Shown here piece after piece: positions 53,883 through 62,049 of a DNA stretch of 64,000 nt. Source of the DNA: Tistrella mobilis. Lineage in GTDB: Bacteria > Pseudomonadota > Alphaproteobacteria > Tistrellales > Tistrellaceae. The stretch lies in the NCBI RefSeq assembly GCF_041468085.1, contig NZ_CP121014.1, positions 124,001-188,000 on the forward strand. Direction: 5' to 3'. A program made the translations under genes and the position numbers. How positions within the stretch are numbered: the first letter of the stretch is position 1; every line of letters begins with the position of its first letter. Under the pieces are notes generated by a model, which ran no database searches, was not told the DNA's origin, and saw nothing but the letters and a program-made list of their open reading frames with translations.

Positions 53883-54005
53883 GGCCTGGTTCTCCGATGG
53901 AGAGGGGGGCAGGCAGAGCATAGGTCACCGCATATATGCGGTCATCGGTAATCCGCTCAACCACTGCAAAATGCCGGGCATCCCCCTTCGTCCGCTGCGC
54001 GCATC

Positions 54006-54794
54006 CTATGCGGTCGGCACCGTGCCGCCGTCGACGGTGATCTCGGCACCGTGGATGGCCGAGGCGCGGTCCGATGCCAGGAAGGCGATCACTTCGGCGA
54101 TCTCGTCGGGGCGGGCGGGCCGGCCGATCGGGATGCCGCCCAGCGCGTCCAGAATGCTCTGGCGTGCGGCCTCCTCGGTCGAGCCCGATCCGGCGGCAAT
54201 CCGCTTGACCATGGCGTCGGCGGCATCGGTATAGATCCAGCCGGGCGAGACGACATTCACCCTCAGCCCGCGTGGCCCGATCTCCTTGGACAATGCCTTG
54301 CTGTAGGTGACCAGCGCGGCCTTGGCCGCGGCATAGGCGGTGGTTGACTCATGCAGCGGCAACCGGTGCTGGATCGAGGCGGTGTGGATGACGACGCCCC
54401 GGCCGCCTGCGATCATCTCGGGCAGCAGCGCGCGATCCAGACGCACCGCGCTGAGCAGGTTGAGATTGAGTTCGGCCGCCCAGCAGGCCTCGTCCAGCGC
54501 CGCGAAGCCGCCGCCGGGCGAGGCCGATCCGCCGAGCACATGGACGATGATATCCACCCCGCCCAGGCGGTCGGTGGCGGCATCGGCAAGGGCCGCGACG
54601 CCCTCGGGCGTGGTCAGGTCGGCCTGAACGAAAGCCTGTGGCGGTACGAAATCGGGGCGGGTGGCGCGGGCCGCGGTGATCAGTGTGGCGCCGCCCGCGG
54701 CAAATCGCTGAAATGCCGCCGCGCCGGCCCCCCTGGTTCCGCCGGTGACGACCACGCGCTTGCCGCGGAATTCGGACGGATCGATCGACATCAT
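54006..54794 (-). CDS. Short-chain dehydrogenase/reductase
   Basis: This NAD(P)-dependent oxidoreductase has 262 residues. Cofactor motif: VVVTGGTRGAGAAAFQRF. The active-site series is Ser in HTASIQHRLPLHE, then the Tyr-x3-Lys of AYAAAKAALV. The C-terminal GAEITVDGGTVPTA is typical. The substrate is unknown. It is divergent from an HxlR regulator, 100 bases apart, which probably controls it. An AAGGAG site precedes ATG 54794. Confidence 0.9.
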   Translation of the reverse strand: MMSIDPSEFRGKRVVVTGGTRGAGAAAFQRFAAGGATLITAARATRPDFVPPQAFVQADLTTPEGVAALADAATDRLGGVDIIVHVLGGSASPGGGFAALDEACWAAELNLNLLSAVRLDRALLPEMIAGGRGVVIHTASIQHRLPLHESTTAYAAAKAALVTYSKALSKEIGPRGLRVNVVSPGWIYTDAADAMVKRIAAGSGSTEEAARQSILDALGGIPIGRPARPDEIAEVIAFLASDRASAIHGAEITVDGGTVPTA

Positions 54795-54865
54795 CAGGCG
54801 GTCTCCTTTGGATCTCGGAGGTGATTGACCGTTTCCGATATGCCGCTAAGCTGAAGAAAAGGGAA

Positions 54866-54873
54866 GTACGTAC
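54866..54873. promoter_or_regulatory. GTACGTAC palindrome, possible HxlR operator
   Basis: The perfect 8-base palindrome GTACGTAC lies in the divergent gap between the SDR and HxlR genes, 22 bases before the HxlR ATG. HxlR/YodB-type regulators commonly bind GTAC-containing dyads. The site is short, so chance is possible. Confidence 0.45.
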
Positions 54874-54894
54874 AAAAAAGTGAGGGACCTACTT

Positions 54895-55251
54895 ATGAGT
54901 AAGCGGCCCGACTACACGCCGCATAGCGGTGCGCAGGGCATTCAGAACGCCCTGCGCATTCTGGAAGGGCGCTGGAAACTGGTCATCCTGTTCCAGTTGT
55001 TCGGCGGAAAGACCCTGCGTTTCTCGGAACTCGAACGCTCGATAGCCGGTGTGTCGCAGAAGATGCTGATCCAGCAATTGCGCCAGCTGGAGACGGACGG
55101 CGTGGTAGAGCGCATCGTCCATGCCGAGGTGCCGCCCCGCGTCGAATATCGTCTGACCGGTTGGGGCCAGTCCCTCTGCCCGGCGCTCGATGCTCTTCTG
55201 CTCTGGGCCGAGGCGGCGCCGGACGAGATCCGCACCCGGTTGATCCCATAG
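54895..55251 (+). CDS. HxlR family winged-helix regulator
   Basis: This small regulator has 118 residues. The pattern RILEGRWKLVILFQLFGGKT, then LRFSELERSIAGVSQKMLIQ, QLRQLETDGVVER and YRLTGWGQSLCPALDAL is diagnostic of the HxlR fold. The usual N-terminal redox cysteine of YodB-like members is absent near the start; the only cysteine is near the C-terminus in SLCPAL. ATG 54895 follows GAGGG. A GTG at 54880 is an alternative. It probably regulates the divergent SDR gene. Confidence 0.92.
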   Translation: MSKRPDYTPHSGAQGIQNALRILEGRWKLVILFQLFGGKTLRFSELERSIAGVSQKMLIQQLRQLETDGVVERIVHAEVPPRVEYRLTGWGQSLCPALDALLLWAEAAPDEIRTRLIP

Positions 55252-55275
55252 CCTCTCCCGGCGGTGGCGGGGGGC

Positions 55276-56148
55276 TTACCCGCCGCCCGAGGCATCGGAC
55301 ATCCACTGCGCGAACACCGCCATGGCCCGGGTCTGCGGCCGATCCGACGGCCAGGCCAGGAAGTATCGCCCGGCCGATACGGTGATCGTGAAGGGCCGGA
55401 CCAGTCGCCCCTGGCGGATCTGGCGGGTGAACATGGCGACCGGCAGCAAGGCGACGCCGAAGCCGTCGGCCGCCAGTTCCGCAAGCGCCACCGAGCTGTC
55501 GAAGATCGGGCCGGTCACGGGCGGGCAGGGGGTTCGGGCGGCCGCGAACCATTGCGGCCATTCCGTGGCGCGATAGCTGCGCAGCAGGATCGTCTTGCCC
55601 AGATCGGCCGGCTCCCGCAGCTGCGCGGCCGCTGCCGGTGCGCAAAGCGGCGCCAGCGGTGCCTCCATCAGCGGCACGGTCTCATGTCCGGTCCAGCCGC
55701 CGGTGCCGAAGCGGATGGCCATGTCCAGCCCTTCGCGCAGGATTTCCACGCGGTTGTTGTTGGTGGCGATGCGCAGCTCGATCTCGGGATGCGCCGCACG
55801 GAATCCGTCCAGCCTTGCCATCAGCCAGCCCAGGGCGAAGGTGGTGTTCACGCCGACATTCAGCACCTCGACATCCCGCCTGCCGTGCAGCCTGTCCAGC
55901 ACCCGGCCGATGGCGTCGAAACTGTGTTCCAGCACCGGCGCCAGAAGCCGGCCTTCATCCGTCGGCACCAGGCCTTGCGAGGTGCGCTGGAATAGGGTGG
56001 TGCCCAACAGATCCTCCAGCCGGGCGATCTGATGGCTGACCGCCGCCTGGGTCACGCGCAGCTCGATCGCCGCCTTGGTGAAGCTGCCCTGGCGCATGGC
56101 GACCTCGAAGACGCGCAGCGCGTTCAGGGGGATGTCCGGGCGATCCAT
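55276..56148 (-). CDS. LysR family regulator, GcvA/AmpR-like
   Basis: This 290-residue regulator has an N-terminus of the AmpR/GcvA clade, IPLNALRVFEVAMRQGSFTK, then AAIELRVTQAAVSHQIARLE. It is divergent from a class A beta-lactamase gene 103 bases away, the classic ampR-bla layout, so it probably activates the lactamase in response to muropeptides. A LysR-type dyad lies in the gap. No ampG or amidase gene is in the window to support the muropeptide route. Confidence 0.9.
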   Translation of the reverse strand: MDRPDIPLNALRVFEVAMRQGSFTKAAIELRVTQAAVSHQIARLEDLLGTTLFQRTSQGLVPTDEGRLLAPVLEHSFDAIGRVLDRLHGRRDVEVLNVGVNTTFALGWLMARLDGFRAAHPEIELRIATNNNRVEILREGLDMAIRFGTGGWTGHETVPLMEAPLAPLCAPAAAAQLREPADLGKTILLRSYRATEWPQWFAAARTPCPPVTGPIFDSSVALAELAADGFGVALLPVAMFTRQIRQGRLVRPFTITVSAGRYFLAWPSDRPQTRAMAVFAQWMSDASGGG

Positions 56149-56150
56149 CG

Positions 56151-56167
56151 CATAACCTCAGCTTATG
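56151..56167. promoter_or_regulatory. LysR-type dyad in the ampR-like/bla gap
   Basis: CATAA and TTATG are separated by seven bases, giving a T-N11-A LysR box just upstream of the regulator start. A second CATAAG follows at 56223. It is a likely binding site for the divergent LysR protein. Confidence 0.55.
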
Positions 56168-56251
56168 GCGGCCAGCAGGATTTGTCTTCTGGGCGGCCGA
56201 TGCAAGCCGGATTAAGAGAGCGGCATAAGAAAATCTTGAGGAGATCTCATA

Positions 56252-57157
56252 ATGCCGACCGCTCTTCCGCGTCTGCCGCGTCTGCCGCGTCTGGCGGGGC
56301 TTGCCCTCGGGCTGTTGCTGGCGACGCCGGCCCTTGCCGAAACACCGAAGACCCATATGGCCGAGACCCGGCTTGCCGACACCGTCAGCCGCATCGAAGA
56401 TCAGCTCGACGCGCGCATCGGCCTTGTGCTGCACGATACCGGCCGCGGCTGGAGCTGGGATCACCGCGCCGACGAGCGCTTTCTGATGAACAGCACCGTC
56501 AAGATGCCGATCTGTGGCGCGATCCTCGCCGGGGTCGATGCCGGGCGCATCTCACTGGACGAAACCCTTCCCATCCGACGGGCCGATCTGCTGTCCTATG
56601 CGCCGGTCACCGAACCGCGTGCGGGCACGGCGATGTCGATCGCCGATCTCTGCTTCGCCACCCTGGACCAGAGCGACAACACCGCCGCCAATCTTCTGAT
56701 CGCCCGTCTCGGCGGCCCGGCTGCGGTCACGCAGTTCTTCCGCAGCATCGGCGACCCGGTCAGCCGGCTCGACCGGCTCGAACCCGATCTGAACAGCGCG
56801 CCTCCCGGCGACCCCCGCGACACCACCAGCCCGGCGGCCATGGCGGCCACGATGGAAACCCTGCTTCTCGGCCATGGCCTGACCCCCGCCTCCCGGGCGC
56901 AGCTGACCGAATGGATGCGCCATGGCGGCGTCACCGGCGCCCTGCTGCGCAAATCCGCCCCGGCCGACTGGCAGATCGCCGATAAATCCGGTGCCGGTGA
57001 CACCACCCGCAACCTGGTGGCCCTGATCACCCCGCCCGATCGGGCGCCCTGGATCGCGGCGATCTACCTGGCGGACGCCGAGACGGATTTCGCGACGCGC
57101 AACAAGGCGCTGGCCGAGATCGGCGCAGCGGTGGTGGCCGTCATCAAGGGGCGGTGA
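56252..57157 (+). CDS. Class A beta-lactamase
   Basis: This periplasmic serine enzyme has 301 residues that hydrolyse penicillin-type antibiotics. Signal peptide: about residues 1-29. Motifs: Ser81-Thr-Val-Lys84 (S-x2-K), Ser141-Asp-Asn143 (SDN), Glu177 in RLEPDLN, and Lys245-Ser-Gly (KSG in IADKSGAGD). Cys88 and Cys134 match the Cys77-Cys123 disulfide of TEM-type enzymes. All catalytic residues are intact. The substrate range cannot be read from sequence. The N-terminus carries a 9-base tandem repeat. A GAGGAG site precedes the ATG. Confidence 0.95.
   Translation: MPTALPRLPRLPRLAGLALGLLLATPALAETPKTHMAETRLADTVSRIEDQLDARIGLVLHDTGRGWSWDHRADERFLMNSTVKMPICGAILAGVDAGRISLDETLPIRRADLLSYAPVTEPRAGTAMSIADLCFATLDQSDNTAANLLIARLGGPAAVTQFFRSIGDPVSRLDRLEPDLNSAPPGDPRDTTSPAAMAATMETLLLGHGLTPASRAQLTEWMRHGGVTGALLRKSAPADWQIADKSGAGDTTRNLVALITPPDRAPWIAAIYLADAETDFATRNKALAEIGAAVVAVIKGR
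56267..56293 (+). repeat. 9-bp tandem repeat in the lactamase signal region
   Basis: Three copies of CCGCGTCTG in tandem encode three Pro-Arg-Leu triplets ahead of the hydrophobic signal core. It adds basic residues to the signal n-region. Confidence 0.8.
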
Positions 57158-57162
57158 CCGGC

Positions 57163-57735
57163 TCAACGCCGGCCGATACCGTCCAGGAACAGGTCCGTCA
57201 GATGGCGGACGCGCGGCGGTGACGCGCCTGCCTGTTCCGGGGCGCCCTCCTGTTCCAGGACGAGCGAGATCGCCGTCACCACGCAGACCAGATCCTGGAA
57301 GCGCACATCCGGGCGGACGGCGCCGGATGCCTGCGCCTGGCGCAGCAGGCGCTCACCCTCTTCGGTGGTGGCATGGCAGCCGGGTGTCCCGCTCTGCAGA
57401 ACCGTGCCGATCGCGGTGGCAAACCCGCGATAGAGCGTCGTGCCGGTCACCAGGTCTTCGAGATAGGCCCTGAGCGCGCCGGCCGGATCACGCCCGTCAT
57501 CCCGCGCCCGGCTCGCCGCGGCAAGCGACAGGAAGCGGGCATTATAGGTGGCGGCCAGCAGGGCCTCTCGCGTCGGGAAGCGCCGATACAGCGTGCCGAT
57601 ACCCACGCCCGCGCGCTTCGCCACATCCTCCAGCGCGGCGCCGGCGCCCTGTTCCAGAAACACCGCCTCGGCCGCGGCCAGGATGCGCTCGCGGTTTCGC
57701 CGGGCATCGGCGCGCAGCGCGCCCTCCTGGTTCAT
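57163..57735 (-). CDS. TetR family regulator
   Basis: This is a helix-turn-helix repressor-type protein of 190 residues if started at ATG 57735, or 209 from ATG 57792. The DNA-binding part is ALEDVAKRAGVGIGTLYRRF with PTREALLAATY after it. The C-terminal domain ends in LTDLFLDGIGRR. This clade often controls a divergent SDR or drug-related gene. The SDR gene at 57838 diverges from it, and two palindromes lie between them. If 57792 is the start, one palindrome falls inside the gene, which favours 57735. Confidence 0.9.
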   Translation of the reverse strand: MNQEGALRADARRNRERILAAAEAVFLEQGAGAALEDVAKRAGVGIGTLYRRFPTREALLAATYNARFLSLAAASRARDDGRDPAGALRAYLEDLVTGTTLYRGFATAIGTVLQSGTPGCHATTEEGERLLRQAQASGAVRPDVRFQDLVCVVTAISLVLEQEGAPEQAGASPPRVRHLTDLFLDGIGRR

Positions 57736-57777
57736 GCTGTCTTCGTTCACGGTCTTCTCCGGGAACACTTGCCAAAC

Positions 57778-57818
57778 GGAGGATGCCTCCATATTTTAAG
57801 TGGAGCAATCCTCCACTT
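57778..57818. promoter_or_regulatory. Double palindrome between TetR and SDR genes
   Basis: GGAGG-ATG-CCTCC (57778-57790) and AAGTGGAG-N5-CTCCACTT (57798-57818) stand 7 bases apart in the divergent gap. The second is a perfect 8-bp-arm operator and the first shares the GGAG/CTCC core. They probably are TetR binding sites controlling both directions. Confidence 0.7.
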
Positions 57819-57837
57819 ATGACATGGGGCATGACAG

Positions 57838-58611
57838 ATGGGCTTCGCGCAGCGATCTGAGAACAGGTTCGGGAACCGGTTTGAGAACAAGGTGGTGGTG
57901 ATCACCGGCGGCAGTGACGGCATCGGCCTGGCCACGGCGCAGCATTTCGCCGCCGAAGGTGCCCATGTCTACGTCACCGGGCGGCGGCCGGCGGCGCTGG
58001 ACGCGGCCGTGGTCGCCATCGGTCATGGCGCCGTCGGCGTGCCGGGGGATGTCGCCGACCCGGCGGATCTGGACCGGCTCTACGACCGCATCCGCCGCGA
58101 CCATGGCCGCATCGACATCGTCTTCGCCAATGCCGGGATCTCCGAATCCGCCGGCCTCGACGCCATCGACGCGGCCCATATCGACCGCCTGTTCGGCGTC
58201 AACCTCAAGGGCACGGTCTTCACCGTGCAAAAGGCCCTGCCGCTGATGACGACGGGCGGCGCCATCATCCTCGCCGGCTCGGCCGCCGGCAGCAAGGGCC
58301 TGCCGGGGCTCTCGATCTACAGCGCCACCAAGGCCGCCATCCGCTCCTTCGCCCGCACCTGGACCACCGACCTCAAAACCCGCGGCATCCGCGTGAACGT
58401 GGTCTCCCCCGGCATGATCCTGACCCCGTCCATGGACAGATACCTCACCGCCCAGCCCGGCGCGGAAGACGCCCTGAAACAGATGACCCCCTTCGCCCGC
58501 CTCGGCACCGCCGACGAGGTCGCAAAAGCGGTGCTGTTCCTGGCCTCGGAGGACAGCAGTTTTGTGGCGGGGGACGAGGTGTTTGTGGATGGGGGGGTGA
58601 TGGCGGTTTGA
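57838..58611 (+). CDS. Short-chain dehydrogenase/reductase, TetR-linked
   Basis: This SDR has 257 residues. Motifs: VVITGGSDGIGLATAQHF near residue 20, FANAGISESAG for NAG, Ser in AGSAAGSKG, and the catalytic Tyr-Lys in SIYSATKAAIRSF. It ends in DSSFVAGDEVFVDGGVMAV. Such TetR-paired SDRs often reduce reactive carbonyls; the substrate here is unknown. The stop overlaps the start of a transposase remnant's open frame. Confidence 0.92.
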   Translation: MGFAQRSENRFGNRFENKVVVITGGSDGIGLATAQHFAAEGAHVYVTGRRPAALDAAVVAIGHGAVGVPGDVADPADLDRLYDRIRRDHGRIDIVFANAGISESAGLDAIDAAHIDRLFGVNLKGTVFTVQKALPLMTTGGAIILAGSAAGSKGLPGLSIYSATKAAIRSFARTWTTDLKTRGIRVNVVSPGMILTPSMDRYLTAQPGAEDALKQMTPFARLGTADEVAKAVLFLASEDSSFVAGDEVFVDGGVMAV

Positions 58612-58964
58612 TCGACCGCCTGCTCGGCCCACGCGGCCCCCATCCCAACCGCGTGTCCCCGGAGGGGGAGTCGGCAGTGCTGGACGATGCCCTGGCTCAT
58701 CCCTGCCACGGCTCCCTGCGGGTGGCCCAGGAACTGGCGAAGCGAAACATCCGGGTGTCGTCCGGCGGCGTGCGAGGCGTATGGCAGCGCCACAACCTGC
58801 TGACCAGGCACGACCGCCTGCTTTGCCGGGAAAAGAGCACCGCGGAACGCAGGCTAACCCTGTCGGACGAGCACATCCGCGTTGAAGGCCATCGCATCTG
58901 GTTCGATACCATCGAGGAGATGCAGGTCGTGCTCGACCAGAACTTGGTCATCCACAATACCTGA
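58608..58964 (+). pseudogene. IS481-like transposase remnant, internally deleted
   Basis: An open frame of 118 codons joins two separate pieces of a transposase. The first (from about 58644, NRVSPEGESAVLDDALAHPC to RRLTLSDEHIR) is the helix-turn-helix N-terminus of IS481-type elements. The second (about 58880-58964, IWFDTIEEMQVVLDQNLVIH) is close to their C-terminal end (ETVEEMQTVLD..L). The whole DDE catalytic core between them is missing, so it cannot be active. The first residues (MIDRLLGPRG) run in from the SDR stop and are probably chance. Confidence 0.82.
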
Positions 58965-59054
58965 TTACCTCACAAGAGGGTGTGACTGTCAGCGGATAAT
59001 CAACTCTGCACACATATATGCAGCTCGCCCAGATGCTGCCTTGATACGCCACAG

Positions 59055-60434
59055 TTATATTTCAGCAGGACGTCCGCGATCATTTTCCTTTTGCTCCATA
59101 AATTTCGGCGTTGCTGAAATCTTAGGATATGTGGCGTCGTGGTGTTCTTTGATTGATGAACAGACTTTATCGTACAGCCCGCCAAGCCGTTCTACATTAA
59201 CCATATCTCGCGCGATATTTCGGAAGATCCTGGAGAAAGGCCTATTCTTATAGGGGCGAAAGAGTTGATTAAGTTTAGAGCTGACGCTCACGTTGACCCC
59301 GGTCAAGCCAACCGATAAAGAGAACTGCACTCCGTTATCAGTTGAAACGCCATACTTTCGCATAAGCCGAGCGCACGATTGTTCCAGATACTTCAGAATG
59401 CCATTCATTTCTTGAACTCTATCCGCTGTGGACAGGTGGTCTAGATTATGAAGGATCGTGCGACAATCCCGAAATTCGCTTGCATTTCGCATGGAAAGGG
59501 CAAGCTCTATGCACTGTTTTGGATTATCAGCCTTCGATATACAGTATGCTGTAAAAAACGGCAAGCGTATCGCAAATTTAGCGCGCCCAGTTGGTTCAAG
59601 AATTGAAGCTAGCGTTTCTTGTGATTTTGACCTCAGTGTCTCCAATAGGGCATTCACTTGCGAAGGGTACTCGATCCTACAGCAGCTCTCACAAAAGGCA
59701 TCTCGGAGCGGTGCAAGATAAGCGTCCGCTCCTTCCTGCTGTGCAACCGCATTATAGAAATGCGAGCGCTCTGCGGCCCATCCGTAGCCAAATATTATCC
59801 GTTGCAGGGCGCTTCTTGAGTCAAAGCCAGCATAGTTTGGATTGCCGGTTGATAGCGCGTGCACCAGATCCTTCACATCTGTGATGTCCGCGCGGTTTGC
59901 GACAGTCACGGTAGGAGCATGATCCATCCCCCTCGCAACCAAGCTGCGATCGACATCCTCGTTTCGGAAAACGCTATCAACCGAGCGTTCATAGCGAGTG
60001 TCTTCTGGATCTTTTACAAGATAAGATAATGTTAAATATTCACTTGAAGACCATATGTCCCATCGTAGTTGTGGATCGATCTTAAGCGCCTCAAAAAAGC
60101 TAACGACATCGCCCGCGGGCTTTGACCCCTCGAACGAAAAAGCCATGCTTTTTGCAAAATTTGCTGCATCTGTCGTGAGAGCAGCGTAGTCTGCTTCATC
60201 AATCTTCTTAAAGGAGACAAAATCAAAATTTCTAAGTCTGCGAGAGCGATATCCGTCTTTGTAATCATCGACACCGATTAGTTTATCGCTGAACAGGATT
60301 GCGGTGATCAATTTCTCCAGGCAAAGAATATCATTATCAGTATTATTCAGATTTTTAGTTTGGCTAACGCCGATAATGCGCTCCACGCCACTTAGCGTTG
60401 CGTTATCGACCAAAATTTGACGATTTGTGCTCAT
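59055..60434 (-). CDS. AT-rich hypothetical protein, family not recognised
   Basis: I do not recognise this 459-residue protein. It has no clear signal peptide or membrane segment and is mostly helical. Blocks that look ordered include LVARGMDHAPTVTVANRADI, QRIIFGYGWAAERSHFYNAV, the cysteine pair in DAFCESCCRIEYP, and IRLPFFTAYCISKADNPKQC. The C-terminal part is positively charged (KNRPFSRIFRNIARDMVNVE). The base composition is plainly lower in GC than every neighbour, with many A/T third positions, so it was probably acquired recently. It lies between an IS481 remnant and an IS5 remnant and close to toxin-antitoxin genes. A role in defence or mobility would be guesswork. Confidence 0.75.
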   Translation of the reverse strand: MSTNRQILVDNATLSGVERIIGVSQTKNLNNTDNDILCLEKLITAILFSDKLIGVDDYKDGYRSRRLRNFDFVSFKKIDEADYAALTTDAANFAKSMAFSFEGSKPAGDVVSFFEALKIDPQLRWDIWSSSEYLTLSYLVKDPEDTRYERSVDSVFRNEDVDRSLVARGMDHAPTVTVANRADITDVKDLVHALSTGNPNYAGFDSRSALQRIIFGYGWAAERSHFYNAVAQQEGADAYLAPLRDAFCESCCRIEYPSQVNALLETLRSKSQETLASILEPTGRAKFAIRLPFFTAYCISKADNPKQCIELALSMRNASEFRDCRTILHNLDHLSTADRVQEMNGILKYLEQSCARLMRKYGVSTDNGVQFSLSVGLTGVNVSVSSKLNQLFRPYKNRPFSRIFRNIARDMVNVERLGGLYDKVCSSIKEHHDATYPKISATPKFMEQKENDRGRPAEI

Positions 60435-60488
60435 GTTAGGCCCATCTCAAATGTGTTGCGCGCAAAAATGGCTAGGCTCCAGACCCAA

Positions 60489-60891
60489 TCACACCCAGAA
60501 CGCGATGATGGCCGCAAGAGCCGCTGCCGACAAGACATTGACCGTTAGCTTATCCTAGCGGGCTGCGACACGCCTGAAGTCATGTGCTGAACGATGGGCT
60601 CTCACATGGGGCGATCGCTATCGATTTCGTCAGGGCTCCGGATGCCGCCGAAGCCTCCGCCAGGCCCGCTCAGAAACGACGCCCGCACCACCGGTGGAAG
60701 CGGTTGTGGATAATTGTCGAGGACCCCTATCCCGCCGGGCAGTCACACCATCGACACCGGGTCCGCAGCATGTAGATGATTCCCGAAGTCATCCGGCGGT
60801 CATCCACACGTCGGGCACCCAGCTGGTTCTTGGGCAGGTGCGGCTCAAGTTGCCCCCACCGTTGGTCCGACAACCAGATAAACTGAAACAT
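60489..60891 (-). pseudogene. IS5-family transposase remnant
   Basis: Read on the minus strand from ATG 60891, this is the N-terminus of an IS5-type transposase (MFQFIWLSDQRWGQLEPHLP, later SGIIYMLRTRCRW and TIIHNRFHRW). It then carries stops at codons where conserved residues should be (after CDCPAG and after GRRF). At the other end FRRVAAR, a TAG, then DKLTVNVLSAAALAAIIAFW is the usual IS5 C-terminus (FRRVATRYDK). The middle with the DDE residues is missing. It is dead by several stops and a deletion. I could not place inverted repeat ends. Confidence 0.82.
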
Positions 60892-60965
60892 CGTGTTCCT
60901 CGCGGTTATGGGCCGCTGGAATCACATGAGGATCTCATTATCAAAAGGTTGGTTGGGTTGTGACC

Positions 60966-61298
60966 TTAGAGCGTGACATCCCCATCAATCTCGGCATCAA
61001 GGTTGACGTCCATGTCTCCGACAAGTGCCGCCATGCGATCGCGCAGGCTGGCGGGCAGTGCGGCGATGGATGTGCCCGGATGTTTGCGCATGTCCTGCGC
61101 CAGAAATGCGAGGAAGCGGTCCACGACCGGATCACTTGCCTCTTCCGTTACCTTCTCGACATAAACCCGATGCTGATCGTCCACAAAGAAGGCGATGCGT
61201 CCGCCGTAGTCCACGTCCAAAGCCTGCCGCACGCTCTTGGGCACAGTGGTCTGGCCGTTGGCGGTGATCGTGCATTCTTCTCTCAGCAGCGTGCCCAT
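60966..61298 (-). CDS. Orphan PrlF-type (AbrB-fold) antitoxin
   Basis: This 110-residue protein has a swapped-hairpin AbrB N-terminus (MGTLLREECTITANGQTTVP, then KSVRQALDVDYGGRIAFFVD) and a C-terminal part (DPVVDRFLAFLAQDMRKHPG, then LRDRMAALVGDMDVNLDAEI), the composition of PrlF antitoxins. Normally a YhaV RNase toxin gene overlaps its 3' end, but downstream there are only 74 bases before the IS5 remnant, so no toxin is present. It starts at ATG 61298. The open frame further upstream is not supported. Confidence 0.85.
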   Translation of the reverse strand: MGTLLREECTITANGQTTVPKSVRQALDVDYGGRIAFFVDDQHRVYVEKVTEEASDPVVDRFLAFLAQDMRKHPGTSIAALPASLRDRMAALVGDMDVNLDAEIDGDVTL

Positions 61299-61363
61299 GA
61301 TCGGCTCCCATCTGATTTCTGATGCTGGCCGACACTGCCACCAATCATGCCTAGGACCTGACA

Positions 61364-61666
61364 TCAGATAATGGCCTGCAACCCCTTGTCCGCAATGACG
61401 TTCAGCAGCTTGAGCGCCGGGCCGGTGGGGCGGGTCGCGCCCTGCTCCCACTTGCGCACGGTCGACGCGGTGGTGTGCAGGTGATGTGCGAACACCGGCT
61501 GGCTGAACTTCAGGCTTTCGCGCAGACGCTTGATCTCCATGGGGCTGAACTCCCGAACCGGGGCCGGGCAGATCTGGCCGAACTCGCGCAGCGTCACCTT
61601 ATTGATGGCGCCTGCGTCGTGGAGCGCAGCCAGGTCCTCGCGCAGCGATTCAATGATTTTGCTCAC
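61364..61666 (-). CDS. HTH antitoxin of a HigBA2-like pair
   Basis: This 100-residue antitoxin starts at GTG 61666, which has a strong GGTGGAGG site. The track of residues SPMEIKRLRESLKFSQPVFA, then HHLHTTASTVRKWEQGATRP, is the XRE-type helix-turn-helix of COG2944-like HigA2/NadS antitoxins. The start overlaps the toxin's last 17 bases. It follows the toxin, as in higBA modules. Confidence 0.9.
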   Translation of the reverse strand: MSKIIESLREDLAALHDAGAINKVTLREFGQICPAPVREFSPMEIKRLRESLKFSQPVFAHHLHTTASTVRKWEQGATRPTGPALKLLNVIADKGLQAII

Positions 61667-62033
61667 AATGCACCTCCACCAGAACACCCGACTGTAACGC
61701 CTTGGTCACGGCATCTCCGGTCAGTTCAAGGAAGACTTTGCCGGCGAACTGCAGCGCCTTCTTTTCGTCTCCTGTGATGTTCGCCTTGTCGTTTTTCGCG
61801 AACCCATGCAGGAATACATAGCGACTGCCGATCCGCGCCGCCAGAAGCGTCCGAAAGCCGCCGCTCTTCCCGCCGCCAGGACGGGGCACGCGCTTCTTGT
61901 AGAGCAGGCCGCCCAGATCGGCATCAATCAAGCCGCTTTCCATTTCCTTGATCGCCTTGCACAGGGCGGCATCGGGCAGCTTCTCGGCGGCTTGCCACCT
62001 GGCGAAGCTCTTCCGCTTGAGGATGCGCGTCAC
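61650..62033 (-). CDS. RelE/HigB2-like toxin
   Basis: This 127-residue toxin probably cleaves mRNA at the ribosome. It has the COG4737 pattern FARWQAAEKLPDAALCKAIK, then EMESGLIDADLGGLLYKKRV, PRPGGGKSGGFRTLLA and FLHGFAKNDKANI, with the basic residues expected at the active surface. A GTG at 62033, five bases after GGAGG, is taken as start. A TTG at 62045 in the same frame is weaker. A palindrome lies 17 bases upstream. Confidence 0.9.
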   Translation of the reverse strand: MTRILKRKSFARWQAAEKLPDAALCKAIKEMESGLIDADLGGLLYKKRVPRPGGGKSGGFRTLLAARIGSRYVFLHGFAKNDKANITGDEKKALQFAGKVFLELTGDAVTKALQSGVLVEVHCEQNH

Positions 62034-62049
62034 CTCGACCTCCAAAATA

